Shown: piece after piece, positions 23,980-31,922 of the stretch
Position numbering within the stretch: the first letter of the stretch is position 1
How the letters are laid out: the number at the start of each line of letters is the position of its first letter
Virus record (IMG/VR): IMGVR_UViG_3300044940_000380
Span: 1 to 59,474 of that record
Origin: a virus
Length of the DNA stretch: 59,474 nt
Strand: one strand, 5' to 3'
Position numbers and translations under genes: made by a program
Notes under the pieces: model-generated
The model's input: the letters and a program-made list of their open reading frames with translations, nothing else
Database searches by the model: none
What the model was told of the DNA's origin: nothing

Positions 23980-24058
23980 GGGGAATGGGACTGCTTGTGG
24001 TGGTCACCGAGTTTGCACCTCGGACATCAGGTGGGTTAGAATCCCACATTCTCCACCA
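23980..24058 (+). tRNA. tRNA-Ala (TGC), atypical
   Basis: Acceptor GGGGAAT/ATTCTCC, anticodon arm CCGAG-TTTGCAC-CTCGG, T-stem GTGGG/CCCAC and encoded CCA are all sound. Odd features: G instead of T at position 8, D-arm GACT/GGTC with loop GCTTGTGGT, a 7-base variable loop and T-loop TTAGAAT (A at the invariant C56). Confidence 0.75.
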
Positions 24059-24227
24059 AAAAACAAAAGATTGATCGTAGCAAAATAAAAAAGAAATTAG
24101 AAATTCAAAAGTTAATAAACTTAATGATATATTTGACAAATAACTCATAATATTTTATCATAGTAGAAAAAAGATCAATAGTTTTATCATGATCATTTGT
24201 TGACTGTCGATATGTTAAATTTTGTTG

Positions 24228-24256
24228 TTGACATTCATCTGTGAATATGATATATA
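24228..24256 (+). promoter_or_regulatory. TTGACATTCAT promoter for the tandem RNA
   Basis: TTGACA 24228-24233, 17-base spacer, TATATA 24251-24256. The first downstream feature is the structured RNA at 24297, not a gene. Confidence 0.85.
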
Positions 24257-24296
24257 TTATATAGAAAATAAAAAAACTGCTTTTTGACAATATAAT

Positions 24297-24451
24297 GGCA
24301 CTGGCATAAAACGCACCGATGAGCTGGCTGTCGTAAACCCAGTGCTTTTATAAGTCTCTCGGATCTATTGGTTCGACATTTTTTCTGACAGTAACCCTGC
24401 CGACAAACTGGTTGTGGTAAACTCAGAAAAAGAAACCAAAGATCCGAGAGA
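24297..24451 (+). ncRNA. Tandem structured RNA with two copies of a 34-base core
   Basis: Copy A: stem 24298-24304/24339-24345 (GCACTGG/CCAGTGC) closes core 24305-24338. Copy B: stem 24380-24388/24423-24431 (TTTTTCTGA/TCAGAAAAA) closes core 24389-24422. Both cores are exactly 34 bases and share 23 positions, including CCGA at offset 11, CTGG at offset 19 and a terminal GTAAAC, while the closing stems are unrelated in sequence. Copy B sits on a longer stem: TCTCTCGGATC (24355-24365) with 24441-24451, plus TTGGTT/AACCAA. It has its own promoter and no reading frame. I do not match it to a known riboswitch or ribozyme. Confidence 0.75.
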
Positions 24452-24517
24452 AGCTAAAAAATACTATCTCAAATATATTTAATATTAACTAAAGAGCATT
24501 AATCATATTTAAATTTT

Positions 24518-24595
24518 GCCCTGATGGTGAAATTGGTAAACACAACGGACTTAAAATCCGTCTTTTTGTGGGTTCGAGTCCCACTCAGGGTACCA
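24518..24595 (+). tRNA. tRNA-Leu (TAA), short variable arm
   Basis: Complete, with CCA. Anticodon arm ACGGA-CTTAAAA-TCCGT, T-arm GTGGG-TTCGAGT-CCCAC, acceptor GCCCTGA/TCAGGGT. The variable region is only 6 bases, whereas bacterial Leu tRNAs have a long extra arm. Confidence 0.88.
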
Positions 24596-24601
24596 ATAAT
24601 T

Positions 24602-24675
24602 GCGGGTGTGATGTAATGGTAGCTTCTCAGCCTTCCAAGCTGATGGTACGGGTTCGATTCCCGTCACCCGCTCCA
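24602..24675 (+). tRNA. tRNA-Gly (TCC)
   Basis: Complete, with CCA. Acceptor GCGGGTG/CACCCGC, anticodon arm TCAGC-CTTCCAA-GCTGA, T-arm ACGGG-TTCGATT-CCCGT. Reads GGA. Confidence 0.93.
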
Positions 24676-24744
24676 AGTTAATATAATTTATTTAAGCTTC
24701 TACAACGAAATTGATATACGTAACAAATTCAAATTAAATATTTT

Positions 24745-24819
24745 TCCGCCTTAGCTTAGTTGGCAGAGCAAGTAGCTGTTAATCACTGAGTCGTAGGTTC
24801 AAGCCATACAGACGAAACC
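24745..24819 (+). tRNA. tRNA-Asn-like (anticodon GTT), degenerate
   Basis: TAGCTTAGTTGGCAGAGCA is a sound D-arm. The anticodon stem (AGTAG/TCACT) has one mismatch and one wobble around CTGTTAA; acceptor TCCGCCT/AGACGAA has two mismatches; no CCA. Same layout and length as the copy at 21872. Confidence 0.55.
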
Positions 24820-25291
24820 TATTTTGATTTAAACTTTGTCATTCAACCAAATTTATCAATTAAATCAGATTTTACTTTTTGAATAAAAGTTTATAATAAT
24901 TCTTATAATATGATAAAATTGTAGACACATAAACTTAAAGCATTTGTAATGAAAATCATAGAAGTTTGAATTTATCTATAAGTATCAATATTTCATTAAT
25001 AATTTTTTTTACATTTTTTTATTGTAAAAAATAGAAATATTGTTAATAATATTTTTGAATGGTGAATAAGATATTTAATCTTATTCGCCTTGTTTATATT
25101 ATTGTTTTGATTAATTTACATATAAAATAAATAAACAAAAAATGATATCAAAAATAATATTGATTACAAAGAAAATTATTTCTTAAATTTTAAGAAAAAC
25201 TCATTAATAACTTTTAATATAAAATGCTTTAAAAGTAAAAAACTTTAATTCATAATATCAAAAAATTCATTATTTATAGGAGATATTTTAA
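24820..25291. other. AT-rich spacer with hairpins
   Basis: No gene is visible. It has a TTTTTTAC/GTAAAAAA hairpin near 25007-25031 and the terminator-like hairpin listed at 25061. It separates the tRNA region from the repeat-protein island. Confidence 0.5.
25061..25094 (+). terminator. Terminator-like hairpin
   Basis: GGTGAATAAGAT/ATCTTATTCGCC (12 bp with one G-T pair; 25061-25072 with 25078-25089), 5-base loop, then TTGTTT. Confidence 0.7.
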
Positions 25292-26308
25292 ATGATTGTT
25301 TCAAATCAATTTATTTTTGAACAACTAATCGATGAACAAAGAAAAAACTTTTCTCATGTATGTATGACCGATAAAGCTCGTGCTGACACTGATCATTTTT
25401 TTGGTAAAGATAATGATATTGTTTACGGTGAGATTTCAAATGACGCTGGACATATAGAACACAAGAGTGAAATTCATCGCGCTGTAGAAAGACATATTGG
25501 TCAAAAAATTCATCAAGATGATTATAATTGTGGCATAATAAAAGATAAATATGGCCGAGATATTAATATTGTACATCTAATTAAAGATGAAAAATTAAAG
25601 AATGAATTTTTGTTAGATAATACACGCAAAAATTCAAAAAAAGATAGTCTATTTAAGACGACAACTGTTCGTGGTATTAAAATAATAGACAAAACAAACA
25701 ATGTGGAAGATTTACATCATTCAAAAGAATATTCGCAACATCAACTAAATTCTATGAGCTTCAATAATGGATTAGATGCACGACAATATTTAGAAAATGA
25801 AATCCGTCACGGAACTGTAGTTCATCGTGTTCATGATCATGCCGGTCAAGAAATTTATCATGCTACATTGCAACCTTATCATAATGATCAAGGTCATGTA
25901 GCCTATGATGTTGATTCAGAATATGGAATCAATCATCCGGTCTTTACAAAGACCGCTGTTGAAGTTGCAAAAAGGCTATCTGGCGAATACAAACCTGGTT
26001 TATTTAAGAAACATCCAGATGTATATAGTGAAAATGAAAAAGAATATATTCTTCATCCAAATGCAACAGCAGAACATTTACATAAAGCACTCAATGATAA
26101 AAACAAGAGCGTAAGAATTGCAGCTGCTAGACATCCAAATTTGAATTCAGATCATTTACATAAAGCATTAAATGATAAAAATTGGACTGTAAGAGCAATT
26201 GCTGCAAGCCATCCAAATGCAAATGCAGAACATTTACATAAAGCATTAAATGATGAAAATGCTTATGTAAGAGAAGCAGCAGCAAGAAATCCTAATTATA
26301 ATAAATAA
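25292..26308 (+). CDS. Repeat-protein family member A, putative packaged effector
   Basis: A 338-residue protein. Residues 1-10 (MIVSNQFIFE) resemble a capsid targeting peptide with an IxE site at Glu10. Residues 14-245 are the family domain (MTDKARADTDHFFGK, KSEIHRAVERHIGQ, IRHGTVVHRVHDH, VDSEYGINHP). Residues 255-332 are three 26-residue repeats of the form HPNANAEHLHKALNDEN..VREAAA, like leucine-rich-variant/HEAT repeats. Two tandem TAA codons end it; in the same frame downstream lies the cap repeat found in family members D and E, so this copy is C-terminally truncated. AGGAGATA precedes the start. Role in the cell unknown. Confidence 0.75.
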   Translation: MIVSNQFIFEQLIDEQRKNFSHVCMTDKARADTDHFFGKDNDIVYGEISNDAGHIEHKSEIHRAVERHIGQKIHQDDYNCGIIKDKYGRDINIVHLIKDEKLKNEFLLDNTRKNSKKDSLFKTTTVRGIKIIDKTNNVEDLHHSKEYSQHQLNSMSFNNGLDARQYLENEIRHGTVVHRVHDHAGQEIYHATLQPYHNDQGHVAYDVDSEYGINHPVFTKTAVEVAKRLSGEYKPGLFKKHPDVYSENEKEYILHPNATAEHLHKALNDKNKSVRIAAARHPNLNSDHLHKALNDKNWTVRAIAASHPNANAEHLHKALNDENAYVREAAARNPNYNK

Positions 26309-26395
26309 TAATATCATTTAAAAAGAATATTGAATGATGAAAATAAAAAAGTAAGAAAAATTACAAAGAAAAAAACTATAAAAGGGGTATTTTAA

Positions 26396-27589
26396 ATGAT
26401 TACTTTAAAAAAATTTCTTACCGAATATCTAACTGAAGATCAAAAAAAGAGTTTTGCTGATGTATCAATGACTGATAAAGCAAGAGCTGATACAGATCAT
26501 TTCTTTGGTAAAGGAAATGATATAATTCATGGTGAAATTTCAACTCATTTTACAGGAAGAGGATTAAGAAAAAATTCATTCAAGACTTCAACCGCTCGTG
26601 GTACTAAAATAATTGACAAAACAAACAACACGGAAGATTTACATCATTCAGGATTAAATAAACGACAATATTTAAAAAATGAAATTCGTCATGGAACAGT
26701 CGTTTATCGTGTTCATGATCATGCCGGTCATGAAATTTATCATGCTACATTGCAACCTTATCATAATTATCAGGGTCATGTAGCCTATAATGTTGATTCA
26801 GAATATGGAGTCAATCATCCGATTTTTACAAAGAAAGCTTTTGAAGTTGCAAAAAAGCTATCTGGTGAATACAAACCTGGTGTATTTAAGAAACATCCAG
26901 ATGTATATAGTGAAAATGAAAAAGAATATATTCTTCATCCAAATGCAAATATAGAACATTTACATAAATCATTGAATAGTAGAAATATTGATGAAAGGTT
27001 AGCAGCAGCTGCTCATCCAAATTTAAGTTCAGTTCATTTACATAAAGCTTTAGAAGATGAAGATAGTCATGTAAGATATGTTGCTACATTACATCCAAAT
27101 TTGAGTTCAGATCATTTACATAAAGCATTAAACGATAAAGATTGGACTGTAAGAGCAAATGCAGCAAGCCATCCAAATGCAGCCGCAGAACATCTACATA
27201 AAGCATTGAATGATAAAGATGAAAGAGTAAGAGAAGCAGTAGCAAAAAATATAAATGTAAATGCAGAACATTTACATAAAGCATTGAATGATGAAGATGT
27301 CTTTGTAAGAAAAGCAGCTGCAAGTAATCCAAACGCAAATCCCGAACATTTGAATAAAGCATTGAATGATAAAGATAAAAGAATAAGAGAAGCAGCAGCA
27401 AGTCATCCAAATGCAAATGCTGAAAATTTGTATAAAGCATTAAATGATGAAGATATCTTTATAAGAAAAATAGCAGCAAAACACCCAAACGCAAACACAG
27501 AAAATTTACATAAAGCATTGAATGATAAAAATAAAAGAGTAAGAGAATCAGTAAAAAGAAATCCTAACTATAAGATGTATTTTCAATGA
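26396..27589 (+). CDS. Repeat-protein family member B, putative packaged effector
   Basis: A 397-residue paralog of A. It starts MITLKKFLTE with LxE at Glu10. Compared with A, D and E it lacks about 75 residues of the N-terminal domain, including the KSE-HRAVERH helix and the KDKYGRD segment, going from GEISTHF straight into FKTSTARGTK. The IRHGTVVYRVHDHAG and VDSEYGVNHP blocks remain. Eight 26-residue repeats follow from about 179 to 388, then a short NPNYKMYFQ cap. AAGGGG precedes the start; its stop overlaps the next copy's ATG by ATGA. Confidence 0.75.
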   Translation: MITLKKFLTEYLTEDQKKSFADVSMTDKARADTDHFFGKGNDIIHGEISTHFTGRGLRKNSFKTSTARGTKIIDKTNNTEDLHHSGLNKRQYLKNEIRHGTVVYRVHDHAGHEIYHATLQPYHNYQGHVAYNVDSEYGVNHPIFTKKAFEVAKKLSGEYKPGVFKKHPDVYSENEKEYILHPNANIEHLHKSLNSRNIDERLAAAAHPNLSSVHLHKALEDEDSHVRYVATLHPNLSSDHLHKALNDKDWTVRANAASHPNAAAEHLHKALNDKDERVREAVAKNINVNAEHLHKALNDEDVFVRKAAASNPNANPEHLNKALNDKDKRIREAAASHPNANAENLYKALNDEDIFIRKIAAKHPNANTENLHKALNDKNKRVRESVKRNPNYKMYFQ

Positions 27590-28494
27590 TTAGGTTCAAA
27601 TAATTTTTTCTTGAATACTTAATTGATGAATAGTGAAATCGTTTTCCTCATGTATCTATGACAGATAAAGCGCGCGCTGATAGCGCGCGCTAATTACTCA
27701 TCATTTCTTTGGAAAAGGAAATGATATTGTTCATGGAGAAATTACTCATGATGCAGTGCATAATGAACACAAAAGTGAAGTACATCATGCTATTGAAAGA
27801 CATTTTGGTCAATAAATTCATCATGATGATTATCGCCGTGGAATTATTAAAGACAAATATGGACGGGACGTGAAGATCGGTCGACTTATCAAAGATGAAA
27901 AATTAAGAAATGCATTCGCTTCTGATTCTACAAGAGAAGGGTCAAGAAAAGGTAATACATTCAAGATGACAACTGTTCGTGGTATCGATGTTGCTGGTAA
28001 GACAAACAATACACCAGATCCACATTATCCAAAAGGACATTCATGCGCTCAATTGAGTTTTAAAAATGTAGACACCGGTTCAAATTGTCATTATCTAGAA
28101 CACGAAATTCGTCATGGAACTATCGCTCGATAAAGTTTATGATCATATAGGTCATGAAATCTATCGAGCTAAATTGCAGCCACATCATAACGAATATGGT
28201 CATGTTGCCTATGTTGTTGATTCAGAATATGGAATCAAACATCCTGCTTTTACGAAGAGCTCTCATGAAGTAGTAAAGAAATTATCTGGTAAATATAAAT
28301 CTGGCGTTTTCAAAAAATATAACGCTGAACATCTACATAAAGCACTGAATGATAAAGATAAAAGAATAAAACAAGCAGCAGCAAAAAATCTAAATGCTAA
28401 TAAATATCATTTAGAAAGAGCATTGAATGATGAAAATGAAAGAATAAGAAAAGCTGCAAAGGAAAATCCAAATTATAGGAAATATTTTAAATGA
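27586..28494 (+). pseudogene. Repeat-protein family member C, pseudogene
   Basis: Aligns with D and E but is broken many times. After ATG 27586 the frame hits TAA where others have CAA, then TAG-TGA where others have CAA-AGA. A 20-base-scale insertion around 27676-27692 makes a GC-only palindrome. Another TAA replaces a Gln-following codon near 27813. A +1 shift near 28120 follows IRHGT. Only one and a half repeats plus the cap remain. Open pieces survive at 27870-28133 and 28114-28494. ATGA overlaps at both ends are kept, showing it was once part of the coupled array. Confidence 0.85.
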
Positions 28495-29825
28495 TCACGT
28501 TCAAACATTTTCTTCTTGAATACTTAACTGACGAACAAAGAAAACGTTTTGCTCATGTAAAAATGACCGATAAAGCTCGAGCCGACACGGATCATTTCTT
28601 TGGAAAAGATAATGATATAGTTCATGGTGAAATTTCAATTGATGCAGGGCATCATGAACACAAGAGTGAAGTACATCGCGCTGTTGAACGTCATATTGGT
28701 CAAGAAATTCACCACGATGACTATCGCCGTGGATTGATAAAAGATAAGTATGGAAGAGATATTAAAATTGGACGTTTAATCAAAGACGAGAAATTAAGAA
28801 ATGCATTCGCTTCTGATTCGACAAGAGAAGGAGTAAAAAAAGGTAGTTTATTTAAAACATCAACTGTTAGAGGAATTGAAGTTGCCGGTCAAACAAATAG
28901 CACACCAGATCCACATCATCCAAAAGGACATTCTTGGGCACGGCTTAGTTGTAAAAATGTAGATACTGGTTCAAAAAAACACTATTTAGAAAATGAAATC
29001 CGTCATGGAACTGTTGTTCATCGTGTTCATGATCATACAGGACAAGAAATCTATCGCGCTACTTTACAGCCTTATCATAATGAACGAGGTGACGTAGCTT
29101 ATACCGTAGATTCAGAATATGGAATCAAAAACCCTGCCTTCACAAGAAGTGCTCATGAAGTAGCAAAAAAACTTTCTTGTGAATTCAAACCAGATTTATT
29201 CAAAAAACATCCAGAAGTATATGATGACAATGGTATAAAACATATTCTACATCCAAAAACTACACATGAAGATATTACAAAAGCTTTATCTAATAAAGAT
29301 TCTAATATAAGAGCAGCAGCAGCAAGTCATCCAAATGCAACTGCAGATCATTTACATAAAGCACTTAATGACGAAGATTGGGCTGTAAGATTAGCCGCAA
29401 CAACACACAAAAATGCAAATGCTGAACATTTACATAAGGCATTAAATGATGAATATTTTAAAATAAGAAAAATTGTTGCGAGTCATCCAAACGCAAATGC
29501 TGAACATTTGCACAAAGCGTTGAATGATGAATATTTCTTTATAAGAAAAATAGCAGCAAGTCATCCAAATGCAAATGCTGAACATTTACATAAAGCATTG
29601 AATGATGAAGATTTTTCTGTAAGAGAAGTAGCAGCAAGTCATCCAAATGCAAATGCAGAACACCTGCATAAAGCTTTAAATGATAAATATTGGATTGTAA
29701 GAGAGTCCGCAGCAAGAAATCCTAATGTTGATAAATATCATTTAGAAAGAGCATTGAATGATGAAAATGAAAGAGTAAGAAAAGCTGCAAAGGAAAATCC
29801 AAACTATAAAAGGTATTTTCAATGA
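28491..29825 (+). CDS. Repeat-protein family member D, putative packaged effector
   Basis: A 444-residue, apparently complete member. MITFKHFLLE at 1-10 closely resembles the T4 internal-protein targeting sequence, with LLE as the protease site. Domain 11-245 has MTDKARADTDHFFGK, SEVHRAVERHIGQEIHHDD, KDKYGRDIKIGRLIKDEK, FASDSTREG, HPKGHSW.-LSCKNVDTGS, IRHGTVVHRVHDHTGQEIYRA and VDSEYGIKNP. It is very His- and Asp-rich. Seven 26-residue repeats follow from about 253, then a cap NPNYKRYFQ. Repeats share near-identical DNA, a substrate for recombination. Start overlaps the previous stop by ATGA. Confidence 0.8.
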   Translation: MITFKHFLLEYLTDEQRKRFAHVKMTDKARADTDHFFGKDNDIVHGEISIDAGHHEHKSEVHRAVERHIGQEIHHDDYRRGLIKDKYGRDIKIGRLIKDEKLRNAFASDSTREGVKKGSLFKTSTVRGIEVAGQTNSTPDPHHPKGHSWARLSCKNVDTGSKKHYLENEIRHGTVVHRVHDHTGQEIYRATLQPYHNERGDVAYTVDSEYGIKNPAFTRSAHEVAKKLSCEFKPDLFKKHPEVYDDNGIKHILHPKTTHEDITKALSNKDSNIRAAAASHPNATADHLHKALNDEDWAVRLAATTHKNANAEHLHKALNDEYFKIRKIVASHPNANAEHLHKALNDEYFFIRKIAASHPNANAEHLHKALNDEDFSVREVAASHPNANAEHLHKALNDKYWIVRESAARNPNVDKYHLERALNDENERVRKAAKENPNYKRYFQ

Positions 29826-31228
29826 TTAGATTCAAACAATTCCTTATCGAATACTTAACTGACGAACAAAGAAAACGTTTTGCTCATGTATCGATGACTG
29901 ATAAAGCGCGAGCTGATACAGATCATTTCTTTGGTAAAGGTAATGATATAGTTCATGGTGAGATTTCAACTGATGCTGGTCATCAATTTCATAAGAGTGA
30001 AATTCATCGTGCTGTTGAACGCCATCTTGGACAAGAAATTCACCACGATGACTATCGTCGTGGATTGATAAAAGATAAGTATGGTCGAGATGTGAAAATT
30101 GGACGTTTGATCAAAGACAATAAATTAAGGAATGCATTTGCTTCTGATTCGACAAGAGAAGGAGTAAAAAAAGGTAATGTATTCAAGACTTCAACGGTTC
30201 GCGGTATTGAAGTTGCCGGTCAAACAAATAGCGCACCAGATCCACATCATCCAAAAGGTCACTCTTGGGCTCAGCTGAGTTGTAAAAATGTTGTCAATGG
30301 AATAAACAGTGATTTTCTATATAATGAAATTCGTCATGGTACCGTAGTTCATCGCGTTCATGATCATACCGGCCAAGAAATTTATCGTGCTACTTTGCAG
30401 CCTCATCATAATGAAGAAGGTCATGTGGCTTATGCTGTGGATTCAGAATATGGAATCAAGAATCCAGCTTTCACAAGAAGTGCTCATGAAGTAGCAAAAA
30501 AGCTTTCTGGTGAATCCAAACCTGGTGTTTTTGTTAAACATCCACAAGTATATGATGATAATGGTATAACACATATTCTACATCCAAATGCAAATGAAGA
30601 ACATTTATATAAAACATTATCACATCCGGATGAAAAAGTAAGAAAAATGGTTTTAGATTATCCAAATCTGAAACCAAAACATATTTCAAAAGCATTAGAC
30701 GATATTTCTGATAATATAAGAATAGCTGCTGCACAACATCGAAATGCAAATCATGAAAATTTACATAAAGCATTAAATGATAATCATTATGCCGTAAAAG
30801 CAGTAGCAGCAAATCATCCAAATGCAACCGCAGAACATCTACATAAAGCATTAAATGATGAGTTTTACGGAGTAAGAGAAGCTGCTGCAAGTAATCCAAA
30901 TGCAACCGCAGAACATTTACATAAAGCACTTAACGATGAGGTTGATTATGTTAGATATGCTGCAATAAACAATCCAAATGCAAATGCTGAACATATTCAT
31001 AAAGCATTAAATGATAAAGTAATATCAATAAGAAAGGTTGCAGCAGAACATAAAAATGCAAGTGCAAATAATTTACATAAAGCATTAAATGACGAGAATC
31101 ATGCCGTGAGATTAGCTGCAATATTAAATCCAAATGCGAATGAAGAACATGCAAAGAAAGCACTAAAAGATGACTTCTATATGGTTAGAAATGTTGCAAA
31201 ACATAAATTAAATTTAAAAAATGAATAA
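29822..31228 (+). CDS. Repeat-protein family member E, putative packaged effector
   Basis: A 468-residue member, the longest. MIRFKQFLIE at 1-10 with LIE site. The N-terminal domain is about 85% like D. After residue 251 come eight repeats that are more diverse than in B and D (for example YPNLKPKHISKALDDISDNI and HRNANHENLHKALNDN), and the end KLNLKNE differs from the other caps. Coupled to D by ATGA. This is the last intact member of the array. The N-terminal domain is not an enzyme family I know. Confidence 0.8.
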   Translation: MIRFKQFLIEYLTDEQRKRFAHVSMTDKARADTDHFFGKGNDIVHGEISTDAGHQFHKSEIHRAVERHLGQEIHHDDYRRGLIKDKYGRDVKIGRLIKDNKLRNAFASDSTREGVKKGNVFKTSTVRGIEVAGQTNSAPDPHHPKGHSWAQLSCKNVVNGINSDFLYNEIRHGTVVHRVHDHTGQEIYRATLQPHHNEEGHVAYAVDSEYGIKNPAFTRSAHEVAKKLSGESKPGVFVKHPQVYDDNGITHILHPNANEEHLYKTLSHPDEKVRKMVLDYPNLKPKHISKALDDISDNIRIAAAQHRNANHENLHKALNDNHYAVKAVAANHPNATAEHLHKALNDEFYGVREAAASNPNATAEHLHKALNDEVDYVRYAAINNPNANAEHIHKALNDKVISIRKVAAEHKNASANNLHKALNDENHAVRLAAILNPNANEEHAKKALKDDFYMVRNVAKHKLNLKNE

Positions 31229-31357
31229 TAATTTTGTAAAAATTACAAAATAAAAATTAAATATCAATGAATAACTAATTTTAGAAAATTAATTATTTAA
31301 ATATTCATAAAATTTATTTGCATTTAACAATTAAAATTAAGAATACATTTATACAAA
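31229..31357. other. AT-rich spacer
   Basis: No gene visible; leads into the truncated sixth copy. Confidence 0.4.
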
Positions 31358-31585
31358 CAAGGTTTATTCAAAAAACATCTATATAATGATAATGGTATAA
31401 AATATATTCTACATGCAAAAACTACACACGAAGATATTTTAAAAGTGTTAAATAATGAAATTTCTGATATAAGATTGGCTGCAGCAAGTCATCCAAATGC
31501 AAATGCTGAACATTTGCGTAGAGCGTTAAAAGATGATCATTCTAATGTAAGAATATTTGTAATGAGTAATCCAAACTTCAAATAA
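31358..31585 (+). pseudogene. Repeat-protein family fragment F (3' end only)
   Basis: An open frame without a start that reads GLFKKHLYNDNGIKYILHAK then TTHEDILKVL, matching D from about residue 228, followed by one intact repeat (HPNANAEHLRRALKDDHSNV) and a short SNPNFK end. The N-terminal 225 residues are missing. A deletion remnant at the array's downstream edge. Confidence 0.8.
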
Positions 31586-31707
31586 TATATTTTGAATATT
31601 TTATACTCGATAAAAGAATAATCTTTGTCAATCTATTATAAAAGACTGATGATTTAGTTATACTCTTTGTTTATTATTACTTTTTTATATAAATCAAATT
31701 ATATTTG

Positions 31708-31736
31708 TTGACATTTGTTGTAGATGTATTTATTAA
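31708..31736 (+). promoter_or_regulatory. TTGACATTT promoter
   Basis: TTGACA 31708-31713, 17-base spacer, TATTAA 31731-31736. Confidence 0.75.
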
Positions 31737-31766
31737 AATAACATCAGCAGAAAAAGGAATCAAAAA

Positions 31767-31922
31767 ATGTATTGGATTCAAGTTATCTCAAATCTTATTA
31801 ATGTTGACATCAACACTGCTCGTGCAATTTATGAAAAACTTAATTGGTTTGATTTCTCAGAATCTTCTAAAGAAGAAATTATTCGAGAATCCAAAAGAGT
31901 TTTGCTTTTTATGAAGTCTTAA
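31767..31922 (+). CDS. Small protein (51 aa), unknown
   Basis: Opens MYWIQVISNLINVDINTARA and ends VLLFMKS; a compact helical domain resembling a small helix-turn-helix or UBA-like bundle (NTARAIYEKLNW). AAAAAGGAATC lies 6-8 bases before the ATG and a TTGACATTT promoter 54 bases upstream, so it is well supported. It precedes the RNA ligase gene by 50 bases. Confidence 0.7.
   Translation: MYWIQVISNLINVDINTARAIYEKLNWFDFSESSKEEIIRESKRVLLFMKS

Larger units (their letters stand above)
26051..31170 (+). repeat. 78-base coding repeats shared across tandem paralogs
   Basis: About 30 units of 78 bases (26 codons) built around GAACATTTACATAAAGCATT, spread over family members A, B, C, D and E, with one more in fragment F. 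They encode leucine-rich-variant/HEAT-like repeats and provide homology for recombination. Confidence 0.85.

Noticed and set aside
23790-24058. tmRNA ending in the tRNA-Ala-like sequence
   Set aside because: The Ala sequence has a full anticodon arm and no tag reading frame or tmRNA pairing with the upstream patch is visible.
23852-24148. 98-residue reverse-strand reading frame
   Set aside because: It runs antisense through the tRNA-Ala and the GC-rich RNA patch; its WDSNPPDVRGANS-like text is the complement of a tRNA.
24298-24345. Hammerhead ribozyme in copy A (CCGATGAG and CGTAAAC)
   Set aside because: The required CTGATGA and GAAA cores are not met, and copy B lacks the GATGA segment although the motif is otherwise shared.
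27084-27440. 118-residue reverse frame rich in Leu and His
   Set aside because: Antisense shadow of the 78-base repeats; similar shadows appear at 30534-30929 and 30951-31163.
26051-31170. Regular 78-base repeats that could suggest a CRISPR or satellite array
   Set aside because: The repeats are in frame, encode 26-residue protein repeats with third-position drift, and have no unique spacers of constant length.
31705-31914. 69-residue frame starting inside the TTGACATTT promoter
   Set aside because: A better-supported 51-residue gene with promoter and ribosome-binding site uses another frame (31767-31922).
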